A stretch of DNA of 64,000 nt, taken from NCBI RefSeq assembly GCF_007676755.1, contig NZ_VEBK01000005.1, positions 62,001 through 126,000 of the forward strand. Reading direction: 5' to 3'. This stretch comes from Bacillus sp. FJAT-22090 (GTDB lineage: Bacteria > Bacillota > Bacilli > Bacillales_A > Planococcaceae). Position 1 is the first letter of the stretch. Every line of letters starts with the position of its first letter. Below are positions 36,982-46,929 of the stretch, piece after piece. Both the position numbers and the translations under genes were made by a program. The notes beneath the pieces were generated by a model. That model ran no database searches. It was not told the DNA's origin and worked only from the letters and a program-made list of their open reading frames with translations.

Positions 36982-38516
36982 TGAAGAAATTCCAATCCAA
37001 AATATTACGAACATATTCTATAATAATTGGATTCATATTAGCTGGTCTAGGTCTTGTTCTTGGACAGCTTTTTCCCATTTTTGTGAACCATTCTTCTACT
37101 GTATTGATAGATTCAAAAGTGAACCAAGTATCTACTTTTTTAGATACAACGGAGCTTTCAAAAAAAGAACAGTTGAATATAACAAAAATGCTAAGTTCCA
37201 CTTTTCATCATAAAGAAATGGCAAATGAGCAAAATTCAATTTGGCTATTTTTATTTTTCCTATTATTAATTACTTTTTTTATTGCATTATTTATTGGTGC
37301 AAATATTTTTAGGAAATATGCACAACCTATCGAGCATTTAACGGAAACTGCAATGGAGCTAGCGAGAGGAAACTATCGGATACGTGCTTTTGAAGATGAT
37401 TACTCGGGCATGTCCAAGTTAAGCAATTCCATCAATATACTAGCGCGTAATTTACAAGATATTTCGATTATGCGGGAGACGGAAAAAGAGCGATTAAAAA
37501 CATTAATCGAAAATATGGGCAGTGCACTTGTGATGATTGATCGAAATGGTCTTGTATCGATTGTAAATCGCTCTTTTTTGGATCATTTACAAATTTCTTT
37601 TGAAGCTGTCGATGGCAAATTATTTCGACAAATTGGTCTTCCGGAGAAAATTGAGGCTTTTATTGATAAATTATTTTTGACGGAAGCGTCGAATAGAGAA
37701 CAAATAAAAATTAAACAGAATTTACATACGTATTATATGGATGCTTATGGAGCACCTGTTATTGGGGAACATGGAAGATGGCTTGGAATCGTTGTTGTTA
37801 TGCACGATATTACGGAACTTGTTAAGTTAGAGCAAGTGCGAAAAGATTTTGTGGCAAATGTTTCTCACGAGCTAAAGACACCTGTAACATCTATAAAAGG
37901 TTTTTCAGAGACCTTATTATATGGAGCCTATAAGAATGAAGAAACATTATTATCTTTTTTGGAAATTATTCATAAGGAAAGTAATCGATTGCAAACCTTG
38001 ATCAATGATTTATTAGATCTGTCTAAAGTAGAGCAAGTCGGCTACGAAATGAATATTCGTAAAGTGCATTTAAATGATATATTAAATCGCAGCGTTGAAA
38101 TGACAACGCATTTATTAGAAGAAAAAGAGATGGAACTAGCGTTAACGATAGATAGCTCAGTAGAAGTCTTAGGAGATGCCAATCGTTTAATGCAAATCAT
38201 GATGAATCTACTTACAAATGCAATCACGTATTCATCGGATCATACAACTGTACATATTTCGGTTTTTAAAGATGAAAAGTATGGTATATTCCAAATTCAA
38301 GATGAAGGAATAGGAATTAGTAAAAAAGAGGTTACTCGCATATTTGAACGTTTTTATCGTGTAGACCGTGCAAGGAGTAGAAATTCTGGCGGCACAGGAC
38401 TGGGACTTGCTATTGTAAAGCATCTTGTTGAAGCGCATCACGGACGAATAGAAGTAAAAAGTGAAGTTGGAAGAGGTACATGCTTTATTGTGTACATCCC
38501 CCTTGTTAAAAGTTAA
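36981..38516 (+). CDS. phoR: Sensor histidine kinase PhoR
   Basis: This is the membrane kinase partner of PhoP. It has a first membrane helix at residues about 10-34, a short extracellular loop, and a second helix at about 81-103. HAMP spans about 104-160 and PAS about 168-275. The phospho-acceptor H296 is in VSHELKTP. The catalytic ATPase domain has NLLTNAITYSS (N box), DEGIGI and GGTGLGLAIVKH. The extracellular loop (about 45 residues) is much shorter than the roughly 120-residue sensor region of B. subtilis PhoR. Its ATG overlaps the phoP stop codon by one base. Calling it PhoR rather than WalK or ResE rests on its place before polA. Confidence 0.92.
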   Translation: MKKFQSKILRTYSIIIGFILAGLGLVLGQLFPIFVNHSSTVLIDSKVNQVSTFLDTTELSKKEQLNITKMLSSTFHHKEMANEQNSIWLFLFFLLLITFFIALFIGANIFRKYAQPIEHLTETAMELARGNYRIRAFEDDYSGMSKLSNSINILARNLQDISIMRETEKERLKTLIENMGSALVMIDRNGLVSIVNRSFLDHLQISFEAVDGKLFRQIGLPEKIEAFIDKLFLTEASNREQIKIKQNLHTYYMDAYGAPVIGEHGRWLGIVVVMHDITELVKLEQVRKDFVANVSHELKTPVTSIKGFSETLLYGAYKNEETLLSFLEIIHKESNRLQTLINDLLDLSKVEQVGYEMNIRKVHLNDILNRSVEMTTHLLEEKEMELALTIDSSVEVLGDANRLMQIMMNLLTNAITYSSDHTTVHISVFKDEKYGIFQIQDEGIGISKKEVTRIFERFYRVDRARSRNSGGTGLGLAIVKHLVEAHHGRIEVKSEVGRGTCFIVYIPLVKS

Positions 38517-38527
38517 TGGAGGTATTT

Positions 38528-39742
38528 ATGAATAATCAACCCTTTATCCCGATTATTGTTGGGACAGATATGAATGCTTATAATATGGCAATTTCCTTCC
38601 ATGAGGAATATAATATAAAACCAATTTTAGTCGGTAAAGAAGAAATGTCCTTTACTAAATGGAGCAGCGTTATCGAACATGTGGAAATTCACGCTAACCT
38701 ATGGGACAAAACGGCGTTCGTCACTGTTTTAAGTGAAGTAGCCCAAAAATATAAAACTGCTGGTAAAGAGTTGCTGTTAGTAGGGACAAATGATTTTTAT
38801 GTTCGTCTAATAATCGAAAATGCAAACGCACTAAAAGAAATGTATGTATTTAACTATATGTCCGAGGAATTAATGAATAATCTCCTTGTAAAATCGAATT
38901 TTTATAAGCTTTGCGAAGAGCATGGAATTGATGCACCAAAAACATATTACTATTCTTGTGCAAAAAAAGAGCCTTTCACGGAGGAAGTATTATTCCCCTT
39001 AATCATTAAACCAAGTAATGGCGTTCAGTATTATAAAAATAAATTTCCGGGTCAACAAAAAGTATATCGAGTAGAAACTAGAGAAGAACTTAATGATGTG
39101 ATTAATAAAGTGAATGCTAGCGGATATTTAGAAGATCTTATTATTCAAGATTATATCCCTGGTGATGACACATATATGTGGGATTCTGTATTTTATATGA
39201 ATTCTAAAGGTAAAGCGGAATTAAGCACACTGGCTCAAGTTGTACTGCAAGAACATACTGTGACTGCTATTGGGAACTATACAGCGCTTATTACAAGATA
39301 TGATGAAGAATTGATGAAAAAGCTTCAACATTTTTTAGAGGCGGTCGGGTATGTTGGCTTTGCTAACTTTGATTTGAAGTATGATGAGCGTGACGGAAAA
39401 TTTAAAGTGTTCGAAGTAAATATTAGACAGGGTCGTTCAAGTTATTATACGACAGCACTTGGGCATAATATGGCGAGATACTTTGTAGATGATGTAATTT
39501 TTCATAAAGAAAAACCATTGACATTATTAAACGAACATTATTTATTTACTGTAGTTCCGAAAGTTGTATTAAAAAAATTCGTTGATAATGTGGAGATTCA
39601 AAAAGAAATTCGCATGTTGTTAAAACAAGGCAAATGGGGAAATCCGATGTTTTATAAAAACGATACAAGTTTTACTAGAAAACTGTATTTGATAGCCCGT
39701 CAATTTAATTATTATAAAAAATATAAAAATAATAATTGGTAA
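38528..39742 (+). CDS. ATP-grasp carboxylate-amine ligase
   Basis: This 404-residue ATP-grasp protein has an N-terminal pre-ATP-grasp domain (residues about 1-115). The ATP-binding lysine is in FPLIIKPSNGVQYYKNKF, with a second lid region QDYIPGDDTYMWDS. The metal-binding acidic and Asn residues are in NFDLKYDERDGKFKVFEVNIRQGRS. This layout is shared with D-aspartate ligase (Asl) of Enterococcus, which adds an amino acid to the peptidoglycan lysine. Planococcaceae have D-Asp or D-Glu cross-bridges, so a bridge-forming role is plausible but inferred. ATG 38528 has ATGGAGG upstream. The gene follows phoR by 11 bp. Confidence 0.82.
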   Translation: MNNQPFIPIIVGTDMNAYNMAISFHEEYNIKPILVGKEEMSFTKWSSVIEHVEIHANLWDKTAFVTVLSEVAQKYKTAGKELLLVGTNDFYVRLIIENANALKEMYVFNYMSEELMNNLLVKSNFYKLCEEHGIDAPKTYYYSCAKKEPFTEEVLFPLIIKPSNGVQYYKNKFPGQQKVYRVETREELNDVINKVNASGYLEDLIIQDYIPGDDTYMWDSVFYMNSKGKAELSTLAQVVLQEHTVTAIGNYTALITRYDEELMKKLQHFLEAVGYVGFANFDLKYDERDGKFKVFEVNIRQGRSSYYTTALGHNMARYFVDDVIFHKEKPLTLLNEHYLFTVVPKVVLKKFVDNVEIQKEIRMLLKQGKWGNPMFYKNDTSFTRKLYLIARQFNYYKKYKNNNW

Positions 39743-39823
39743 GGAAAAGTTTACATTGTATTCATAATAGATTTACAATCATCTGATACATTTAAATAGA
39801 CCCCTTTTCCAAATGATTTACCT

Positions 39824-39853
39824 AAAAAAAGCTAGCGCTATGCTAGCTTTTTT
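39824..39853. terminator. Bidirectional terminator after the ATP-grasp gene
   Basis: AAAAAAGCTAGC and GCTAGCTTTTTT form a perfect 12-bp stem with a GCTAT loop; A and T tracts flank both arms. Confidence 0.88.
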
Positions 39854-39889
39854 ATTATTTCAAGTGATTCTATTAAAATTTCCGCTTTA

Positions 39890-40552
39890 TTATAGGGATA
39901 ATGTGTACTAGAGTGACCGATGAGCCACCCCCGCCGTATAGGCGTCGTTGGGCTGTCACATCTGGCCACATCGTGTGGCAACGCCTTCGTGACCAACATC
40001 TTGTTGGTTTCGGCAGGAGTCGCCGCCTAAAGAGAAAATCAAATAAAATTGCTTCCTCTACGAGCAAAGAATGTTGCTATGCGAGCATAAAAGTTTAATC
40101 CGTCCAAAATGTTGAGAGTAACGACTGAAATGTTGCGCAAATATTAATGGACGATCTCATCCATTTAAATTAAGCGGATTCTTCATGGAAAGTGCATAGT
40201 AATTAGTGCCCTCTAGCATTTGCGTGGAGAATTGGTTGCGCTCGTTGTCAATTTGGTTGCTTTCAAGCGCAAACTGGTTGCTCCGCATAGTGAATTGGTT
40301 GCTTTCACGAGCTATTTGGTCTCGCTTAGCCATTTCCTAACTTTTAATGGCTAATATATACAGATAAAAGCGTCTATTTGGAGGGATTGGAGCTGAAGGG
40401 CGGCGACTCCAACGGGATCAAGTGAGTAAGATGAGACTTCACAGGCGACCGCCAAAGCGGACGGTGAAGGCTCATCGCTCACCCCGTGGAAAGCGTCCGT
40501 CCTGCAGCGGAAATCCAAGCAGACACTTCCCTTAAAACATACTTTCCCTAAA
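39890..40552. repeat. Repeat element C (inverted orientation)
   Basis: It lies between the ATP-grasp gene and hflK and is inverted relative to A and D. It opens with TATAGGGATAATGTGT and closes with a decayed TTAAAACATACTTTCCCTA. The right-module copy (about 39905-40040, reversed) lacks a stretch of about 26 bp present in A and B. The core has AATTGGTTGCTTTC-type units exactly 21 bp apart at about 40230-40335, and weaker ATGTTG-type 21-bp units at about 40065-40140. The left-module copy (about 40380-40530) carries the conserved long hairpin at 40422-40482. No credible gene is inside. Confidence 0.8.
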
Positions 40553-40648
40553 TGTGACACATTTAAATAATCATGAGCAATGATATTTTTGAAACCAAAT
40601 GTGTCGATATTCCGTAAAAGAATTATACATATAGAAAGGGGATATGAA

Positions 40649-41620
40649 ATGAGCAGCAAAAGATTAATATCAATTATTGTTACTTCCATCATAGGAATTA
40701 TTTTATTGTCAGCTGTATTTACATCATGGTATACAGTAGATGAATCAGAACAAGCAATAGTAATAACATTTGGAGAGGCTAGCGATCCTATTACGGAATC
40801 CGGATTAAAATTTAAGATGCCATGGCCAATTCAAAAAGTAGAGAAATTATCAAAAGAAACATTTAGTCTAAAGTTTGGATATAAGCAATCGGCTGATGGC
40901 GAAATTGAATCCTTTGATAAGGATACTAAAATGATTACGGGTGACGATAATATAGTCTTGACTGATTTAGTAGTTCAATGGAAAATTACCAATCCAAAAG
41001 CATATTTGTTTAACTCAGAAAATCCTCAGGAATTGCTACATGATGCAACTTCAGCGTCCATCCGTTCAGTAATAGGGAATTCAAAGATAGATGATGCATT
41101 AACTTCTGGAAAAGCTGAAATAGAAGCGGATACAACCGATCTACTTGCTTCATTGATTGAAAAGTACAATATTGGGGTAACTGTGCTCACTGTTAAATTA
41201 CAAGATGTTGAGCTTCCAAATGATGAAGTTCGTTCTGCATTTATGGCTGTAACCGATGCCGAAGAAACAAAAAATACAAAGGTAAACCAAGCAGGAAAAT
41301 ATGAAAACCAAAAAATGAGTGAGGCAGAGGGAGAAAAAGATGCGATAATTTCAAACGCTACGGGTCTAAAAATTTCCCGAATTGAACAAGCAAAAGGAGA
41401 CGTCGCATTATTTGATAAGCTTTATGCAGAATATCAACATAGTAAAGAGATAACAAAAGAGCGGCTTATCATGGAAACGCTAGATGCTGTATTACCGAAT
41501 GCACAAATTTATATTATGAATGATGATGGTGGGACGATGAAATATTTGCCTCTACAACAGTCAGTTCAACCTGTAGTAACAAATACTGAAACAACCACTG
41601 AAGAAGGGGGCGGTCAATAA
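40649..41620 (+). CDS. hflK: HflK-like SPFH membrane protein
   Basis: This 323-residue band-7/SPFH protein has one N-terminal membrane helix (residues about 5-27) and the HflK-type motif SEQAIVITFGEASDPITESGLKFKMPWPIQKV (about 33-64). A helical AEGEKDAIISNATG-type region follows. HflK and HflC form a large membrane cage that modulates the FtsH protease in E. coli. ATG 40649 has AAAGGGGAT upstream; an in-frame ATG at 40580 adds a non-homologous extension reaching towards repeat C. hflC overlaps its stop codon by one base. B. subtilis has no hflKC pair at this position. Confidence 0.88.
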   Translation: MSSKRLISIIVTSIIGIILLSAVFTSWYTVDESEQAIVITFGEASDPITESGLKFKMPWPIQKVEKLSKETFSLKFGYKQSADGEIESFDKDTKMITGDDNIVLTDLVVQWKITNPKAYLFNSENPQELLHDATSASIRSVIGNSKIDDALTSGKAEIEADTTDLLASLIEKYNIGVTVLTVKLQDVELPNDEVRSAFMAVTDAEETKNTKVNQAGKYENQKMSEAEGEKDAIISNATGLKISRIEQAKGDVALFDKLYAEYQHSKEITKERLIMETLDAVLPNAQIYIMNDDGGTMKYLPLQQSVQPVVTNTETTTEEGGGQ

Positions 41621-42591
41621 TGGCAGATAAGCATAATCCTTTTTCCAATCTAGAGGAAAAGTTCAAAAACGTTGAAAAGAAGCCCAAAAAAGAAAAGGCA
41701 CCAATTGATTTTAAGAAACACTATAAATCGTTTATTACTATTTTTCTAACCTTTGTTGTAATAGTGATTTTGTTTGCTAATGTGTATGTTGTAAAAGAAG
41801 GAGATTACAAGATTATTCGGCAATTTGGTGAAGTAGTGGGAGTAAAATATGAACCTGGCATTTATATAAAAACCCCGTTCATTCAAAGTGTGACGACTAT
41901 CCCAAAATATCAAATGAACTATAAGCTTTCAGAAAAAGAAATAAATACAAAAGATAAACGACGAATCATTATTGATAATTATGCAGTGTGGCGAGTTGTA
42001 GATCCAAAAGAAATGATTAAGAGTGCGGGAAGCTTAGTCGGTGCAAGCTCCCGTATGGAAGAGTTCATCTATTCTGTTGTTCGTTCCGAGCTTGGGCAGT
42101 TAGAATATAATGATATTATTAATGATGAAAACTCCTCTCGTGGTAGTCTAAATGACCAAATTACAGCCGAAGTAAATGAACATCTGAAAAGAGATAAATA
42201 TGGAATTGAAGTAGTGGATGTCCGTATTAAACGAATAGACCTACCAGAAGAAAACGAGCAATCTGTTTATAATGAAATGATTTCGGAACGTCAAAAAATA
42301 GCACAAAAGTTTTTATCTACTGGGGATGCGGATAAACGACGTATTGAAGCTGAAACAGACCGCAAAGTTAGTGAAATGCTAGCTCTTGCTAAAAAGGAAG
42401 CTTCCGTTATTGAGGCAGAGGGAGAAGCAGAAGCAGCAAAAATCTATAATCAGTCATTCTCAAAAGACCCAGAATTTTATTCGCTTTATCGAACATTGGA
42501 ATCGTATAAAAAAACGATTGGAGAAGATACGATGATAATTATTCCATCTGACTCTCCATATGCAAAAATCCTTTCTGGCTACTTAGAATAG
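41620..42591 (+). CDS. hflC: HflC-like SPFH membrane protein
   Basis: This is the second SPFH subunit, also 323 residues. It has a basic cytoplasmic start, a membrane helix at residues about 34-55, and VVKEGDYKIIRQFGEVVGVKYEPGIYIKTPFIQSV as the band-7 opening (about 57-90). It ends with the HflC-type SERQKIAQKFLSTGDADKRRI and FSKDPEFYSLYRTLESYKK. ATG overlaps the hflK stop codon (TAATG), so translation is coupled and equal amounts are likely. A strong terminator follows. Confidence 0.9.
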   Translation: MADKHNPFSNLEEKFKNVEKKPKKEKAPIDFKKHYKSFITIFLTFVVIVILFANVYVVKEGDYKIIRQFGEVVGVKYEPGIYIKTPFIQSVTTIPKYQMNYKLSEKEINTKDKRRIIIDNYAVWRVVDPKEMIKSAGSLVGASSRMEEFIYSVVRSELGQLEYNDIINDENSSRGSLNDQITAEVNEHLKRDKYGIEVVDVRIKRIDLPEENEQSVYNEMISERQKIAQKFLSTGDADKRRIEAETDRKVSEMLALAKKEASVIEAEGEAEAAKIYNQSFSKDPEFYSLYRTLESYKKTIGEDTMIIIPSDSPYAKILSGYLE

Positions 42592-42603
42592 GAAGGTATA
42601 ACA

Positions 42604-42658
42604 ATCGTCATTCCCCTTGCTATCGTGGTAAGATATAGGGAATGACGATATTTTTTAT
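42604..42658 (+). terminator. Rho-independent terminator after hflC
   Basis: ATCGTCATTCCC and GGGAATGACGAT form a perfect 12-bp stem around a 22-nt loop, followed by ATTTTTTATTT. Confidence 0.9.
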
Positions 42659-42754
42659 TTTCATACAGAAAACCAGTTGACTAAAAAGTTAAGACCTGGG
42701 TGAAAGTCGTAGCATAGCGGTAGTTTCCCCATTTAAAATAAGGAGTGAACGTTT

Positions 42755-45382
42755 ATGACATCCGAAAAAATACTTTTATTAGATGGAAATAGTCTCGCTT
42801 ATCGAGCATTCTTTGCATTGCCTTTATTGACAAACGAACATGGTATACATACTAATGCAGTATATGGATTTACAATGATGTTGCAAAAGATTATGGAAGA
42901 AGAAAATCCAACACATATGCTTGTCGCATTTGATGCTGGTAAAACGACATTTAGACATTCGACTTTTGGAGAATATAAGGGTGGAAGGCAGAAAACTCCG
43001 CCTGAGCTTTCTGAGCAATTTCCTTACGTTCGTAAGTTAATTGACGCTTACGGTATTAAACGTTATGAATTGGAAATGTATGAAGCTGACGATATTATTG
43101 GTACTTTAAGTAAACAAGCAGAGTCAAAAGGGCAACATGTAGTGATTGTTTCGGGAGATAAAGATTTAACCCAGCTAGCTACGGATAATACGACTGTCTA
43201 TATTACTCGTAAAGGGATCACGGATATAGAAAAATATACACCTGCTCACGTGAAGGAAAAGTACGGACTTACCCCTTTACAAATTATTGATATGAAAGGC
43301 CTTATGGGAGATGCTTCTGATAATATTCCCGGTGTGCCAGGGGTCGGTGAAAAAACGGCGATTAAATTATTAAAAGAGCATGGCTCCGTTGAAAATCTGT
43401 ATCAGGCATTGGATACAGTGAGTGGTGTGAAACTAAAGGAAAAATTAGTAGCAAATGAAGAACAAGCAAAGATGAGTAAAATACTTGCGACTATTGAGAC
43501 GAATGCGCCAATCGAGGTTTCGGTGGATGACTTAACATATAGTGGACCTAATATGGAAGAAGTTATTGAGGTTTGGAAAGAACTTTCTTTTAAAACGTTG
43601 CTGGAGAAAACAGATTTTGTGGCAGAAGAACAAGAGACGACAGAACTGGTATTTACAGTATTAGAAGAAATAGATGCGTCCATATTAAAAGAAGAAATGG
43701 CGGTACATCTTGAAATGTATGACGAGCAGTATCATACATGCGAACTGCTAGGAATTGCTTTAAGCGATGGAGAGCAATCGTATTTCATACCGGGAGTTTC
43801 GGCGTTTGAGTCCAAAGAATTTTGTGCTTGGTTGGAGAATGATTCGAAGAAAAAATTATTAGCAGATTCTAAGGCGACACAAGCGGTAAGCAGAAAACAC
43901 AATGTCAGTATACAAGGTGTTGAATTTGACATGCTGTTAGCTGCCTATATTGTCAATCAATCTATTTCCTCAGGGGATGTCTCAACACTTGCAAAAGAAT
44001 TTGGTCATTACAATGTATGGACAGATGAAAGCGTCTATGGAAAAGGTGCGAAAAAATCTACCCCTGAACTGGAAAAGCTTGCAGAACATGCTGCAAGAAA
44101 AGCACAAGCAGTATGGCAGTTGAAGCCAGTACTAGAACAAAAATTAGAAGAGAACGAACAATTTGCACTGTATAAAGAATTAGAACTGCCGCTTGCATCT
44201 ATTCTAGGAACGATGGAATCGGATGGCGTGAAAGTGGACAAACAAATTCTTGTAGAAATGGGACATGATTTAGATATTAAATTGAAATCGATTGAACAGG
44301 ATATATATGCGCTTGCAGGTGAACAATTCAACATTAACTCTCCTAAACAACTTGGTGTTATTTTATTTGAAAAGATTGGCTTAACCCCAATCAAAAAGAC
44401 GAAAACGGGTTATTCTACCGCAGCAGATGTATTGGAAAAGTTAGCTAGTGAACATGAAATAATAGAACAAATTCTCCTTTATCGTCAGCTAGGTAAGTTG
44501 AATTCAACTTATATAGAAGGATTATTAAAGGAAATACATGCCACAGATGGTAAGATTCATACACGTTATCAACAAGCGTTAACTTCAACTGGGCGTTTAA
44601 GCTCCATAAATCCTAACTTACAAAATATACCGATTCGTTTAGAAGAAGGAAGAAAAATTCGAAAAGCATTTGTACCTTCCCATCCCGACTGGGTTATGTT
44701 CGCTGCGGACTATTCACAAATCGAACTGCGCGTTCTCGCTCATATGTCAGAGGACAAAAACCTAGTGGAAGCATTTAATAATGATTTAGATATCCACACA
44801 AAAACGGCAATGGATGTTTTCCATGTTGAAGCAGAAGGCGTTACATCGGATATGCGAAGAGCTGCCAAAGCAGTTAACTTTGGTATAGTTTATGGGATTA
44901 GCGATTATGGTTTATCGCAAAGCTTGGATATTACGAGAAAAGAAGCAGCAACATTTATTGAGCAATACTTAAATAGCTTCCCGGGAGTAAAAGACTATAT
45001 GGACGACATTGTTCGAGAAGCTAAACAAAAAGGATTTGTCACAACGATATTAAATAGAAGAAGATATTTACCAGAAATTACGAGCTCCAATTTTAATCTT
45101 AGAAGCTTTGCAGAGCGCACAGCGATGAATACACCAATTCAAGGCAGTGCGGCAGACATTATAAAAAAAGCGATGATTGATATGGCGCAGCGTTTGAAAG
45201 ATGAAAACATGCAAACAAAGATGTTATTGCAAGTGCATGATGAGTTAATCTTTGAAGCACCAAAAGAAGAAATTGAATTACTAGAAAAAATTGTTCCAGA
45301 AGTTATGGATACAGCAATTAAATTAATCGTTCCATTGAAAGTAGACTATGCATTTGGTGCATCTTGGTACGATACAAAGTAA
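42755..45382 (+). CDS. polA: DNA polymerase I
   Basis: PolA processes Okazaki fragments and fills repair gaps. The 5' nuclease domain (residues about 1-290) has LLLDGNSLAYRAFFA, YEADDIIGT, SGDKDLTQL and GDASDNIPGVPGVGEKTA. The 3'-5' exonuclease-like domain (about 295-460) lacks the FDTE catalytic motif, as in other Bacillus Pol I, so no proofreading is expected. The polymerase domain has motif A AADYSQIELRVLAH, the O-helix RRAAKAVNFGIVYG and motif C LLQVHDELIFE. The length of 875 residues is normal. It heads polA-mutM-coaE. Confidence 0.98.
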   Translation: MTSEKILLLDGNSLAYRAFFALPLLTNEHGIHTNAVYGFTMMLQKIMEEENPTHMLVAFDAGKTTFRHSTFGEYKGGRQKTPPELSEQFPYVRKLIDAYGIKRYELEMYEADDIIGTLSKQAESKGQHVVIVSGDKDLTQLATDNTTVYITRKGITDIEKYTPAHVKEKYGLTPLQIIDMKGLMGDASDNIPGVPGVGEKTAIKLLKEHGSVENLYQALDTVSGVKLKEKLVANEEQAKMSKILATIETNAPIEVSVDDLTYSGPNMEEVIEVWKELSFKTLLEKTDFVAEEQETTELVFTVLEEIDASILKEEMAVHLEMYDEQYHTCELLGIALSDGEQSYFIPGVSAFESKEFCAWLENDSKKKLLADSKATQAVSRKHNVSIQGVEFDMLLAAYIVNQSISSGDVSTLAKEFGHYNVWTDESVYGKGAKKSTPELEKLAEHAARKAQAVWQLKPVLEQKLEENEQFALYKELELPLASILGTMESDGVKVDKQILVEMGHDLDIKLKSIEQDIYALAGEQFNINSPKQLGVILFEKIGLTPIKKTKTGYSTAADVLEKLASEHEIIEQILLYRQLGKLNSTYIEGLLKEIHATDGKIHTRYQQALTSTGRLSSINPNLQNIPIRLEEGRKIRKAFVPSHPDWVMFAADYSQIELRVLAHMSEDKNLVEAFNNDLDIHTKTAMDVFHVEAEGVTSDMRRAAKAVNFGIVYGISDYGLSQSLDITRKEAATFIEQYLNSFPGVKDYMDDIVREAKQKGFVTTILNRRRYLPEITSSNFNLRSFAERTAMNTPIQGSAADIIKKAMIDMAQRLKDENMQTKMLLQVHDELIFEAPKEEIELLEKIVPEVMDTAIKLIVPLKVDYAFGASWYDTK

Positions 45383-45394
45383 GGGGTTTTTGAT

Positions 45395-46267
45395 ATGCCA
45401 GAATTACCAGAAGTGGAAGGGGTCGTTCGGTCTTTACAACCAATTGTAACTGGTAAAACGATTCAGTCGGTGGATGTCTCGGAAACAATTATCACATCGA
45501 AGGCAAATGGCAAAGAAGCCATCATTAAAGGGGTAGATGTAATATCTTTTTGCAACGCACTGCCCCAAATGACAATTGAAAAAATTGAAAGACGTTCCAA
45601 ATATATTTACTTCCATTTAGCAAAGGATGGTGTTCCTTATTTACTCGTTTCCCATCTCGGAATGTCTGGAGCATGGTTTTATGTTAAGAACTTGCATGAG
45701 ATTGAGGAAGAAAAGTTTAAACGGCATTCGCATGTCATTTTCCATTTAGAGGATGATGACATGCTTGTTTATGCCGATATCCGACGTTTTGGAGAGCTGC
45801 GTTTATTAGATAAGGAGGCAGACTATCCACCGTTATTGCTAATGGCACCAGAACCCTTCGATCAAGAAGCTCTTGACCATTACTTGGCAATGAGTACTTT
45901 ACCGAAATACGAAAATAAGGCGATTAAAGAATTTATTATGGATGGGCATGTTGTTTCGGGATGTGGGAATATATACGCAACTGAAGCATTGTTTCGTTTG
46001 AGAATACACCCAGCTCGTAAAGTAAAACGTATTAGTAAAGAAAGAAAAATACAGTTATTTAACGAAATTGTCATTGTTTTATTAGATAGTATTGAAAACG
46101 GGGGAAGTACTATTTCCGATTATCGTTCTATCAATGGGGAAGCCGGCAACATGCAAAACAGACTGCTAATGTACGGCAAAAAGAGTTGTCCTATTTGTGG
46201 ACGAAAGACGATGCAGAAAACGATAGGTTCTAGAACTTCCACTTATTGTGGTACATGTCAAAGGTAA
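45395..46267 (+). CDS. mutM: Formamidopyrimidine-DNA glycosylase
   Basis: MutM (Fpg) removes 8-oxoguanine and formamidopyrimidines. The mature N-terminus PELPEVEGVVRSL supplies the catalytic Pro and Glu, the conserved Lys is in RRSKYIYFHL, and SDYRSINGEAG contacts DNA. The C-terminal zinc finger is CPICGRKTMQK plus YCGTCQR. The length of 290 residues is slightly above the usual 270-275. It is 12 bp downstream of polA and 12 bp upstream of coaE, the Bacillus repair operon without the intervening ytaF. Confidence 0.97.
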   Translation: MPELPEVEGVVRSLQPIVTGKTIQSVDVSETIITSKANGKEAIIKGVDVISFCNALPQMTIEKIERRSKYIYFHLAKDGVPYLLVSHLGMSGAWFYVKNLHEIEEEKFKRHSHVIFHLEDDDMLVYADIRRFGELRLLDKEADYPPLLLMAPEPFDQEALDHYLAMSTLPKYENKAIKEFIMDGHVVSGCGNIYATEALFRLRIHPARKVKRISKERKIQLFNEIVIVLLDSIENGGSTISDYRSINGEAGNMQNRLLMYGKKSCPICGRKTMQKTIGSRTSTYCGTCQR

Positions 46268-46279
46268 TGGAGGATTTAT

Positions 46280-46879
46280 ATGATTATTGGTTTAACGGGA
46301 AGTATTGCTAGTGGAAAAAGTACGGTTTCAAATATGCTAAAGGAATTAGGCTATCCTATTATCGATGCTGATATTGTCGCTAGAGTAGTCGTTGAAAAAG
46401 GAACGGAAACACTTGAAACGATAAAAGAAGTATTTGGACTAGAAGTAATTTCAGAGAATGGTTCCTTAAATCGGGAAAGATTAGGAGAGATTATATTTAC
46501 TAGTCCCGCTAAAAGAAAGCAATTGAATGACATTATTCATCCTGCAATTCGTGCAGAAATGGTGCGTCAAAAAGAAGTACTTATAACAGAAGGTCATCCG
46601 ACAATTATTATGGATATTCCCCTATTGTTTGAGAGTAAGCTGCAATCATATGTAGATAAAATTATTGTTGTGACAGTAACCGAAGAAAAACAACTAGAAC
46701 GATTAATGGCTAGAAATAATTTCTCTTTAGAAGAAGCAAAGTCCAGAATCCAATCTCAACTTCCTTTGTCAGTTAAAGAAAAAGAGGCAGATGCGGTTAT
46801 ATATAATAATGGAACACGAGAATATACCGAAGAACAATTAAAGAAGATTTTACAACAATGGGATTCTACAATTATTTGA
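46280..46879 (+). CDS. coaE: Dephospho-CoA kinase
   Basis: CoaE performs the last step of coenzyme A synthesis, phosphorylating the ribose of dephospho-CoA. The P-loop GLTGSIASGKST is at residues 4-15. DADIVARVVVEKG, DIIHPAIRAEM, DIPLLFES and the RLMARNNFSLEEAKSRI lid follow. The length of 199 residues is typical. It is the last gene of the polA-mutM-coaE group. The gene between mutM and coaE in B. subtilis (ytaF) is absent. Confidence 0.97.
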   Translation: MIIGLTGSIASGKSTVSNMLKELGYPIIDADIVARVVVEKGTETLETIKEVFGLEVISENGSLNRERLGEIIFTSPAKRKQLNDIIHPAIRAEMVRQKEVLITEGHPTIIMDIPLLFESKLQSYVDKIIVVTVTEEKQLERLMARNNFSLEEAKSRIQSQLPLSVKEKEADAVIYNNGTREYTEEQLKKILQQWDSTII

Positions 46880-46929
46880 AAATATAAACTATACATTTAT
46901 GCTTATTTGGGGCTGCGTAATTAAAATAA

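Noticed and set aside
40230-40335. Possible CRISPR array from evenly spaced TTGGTTGC units
   Set aside because: The period is 21 bp with no constant repeat or unique spacers of 30 bp or more, and no cas genes are in the window.
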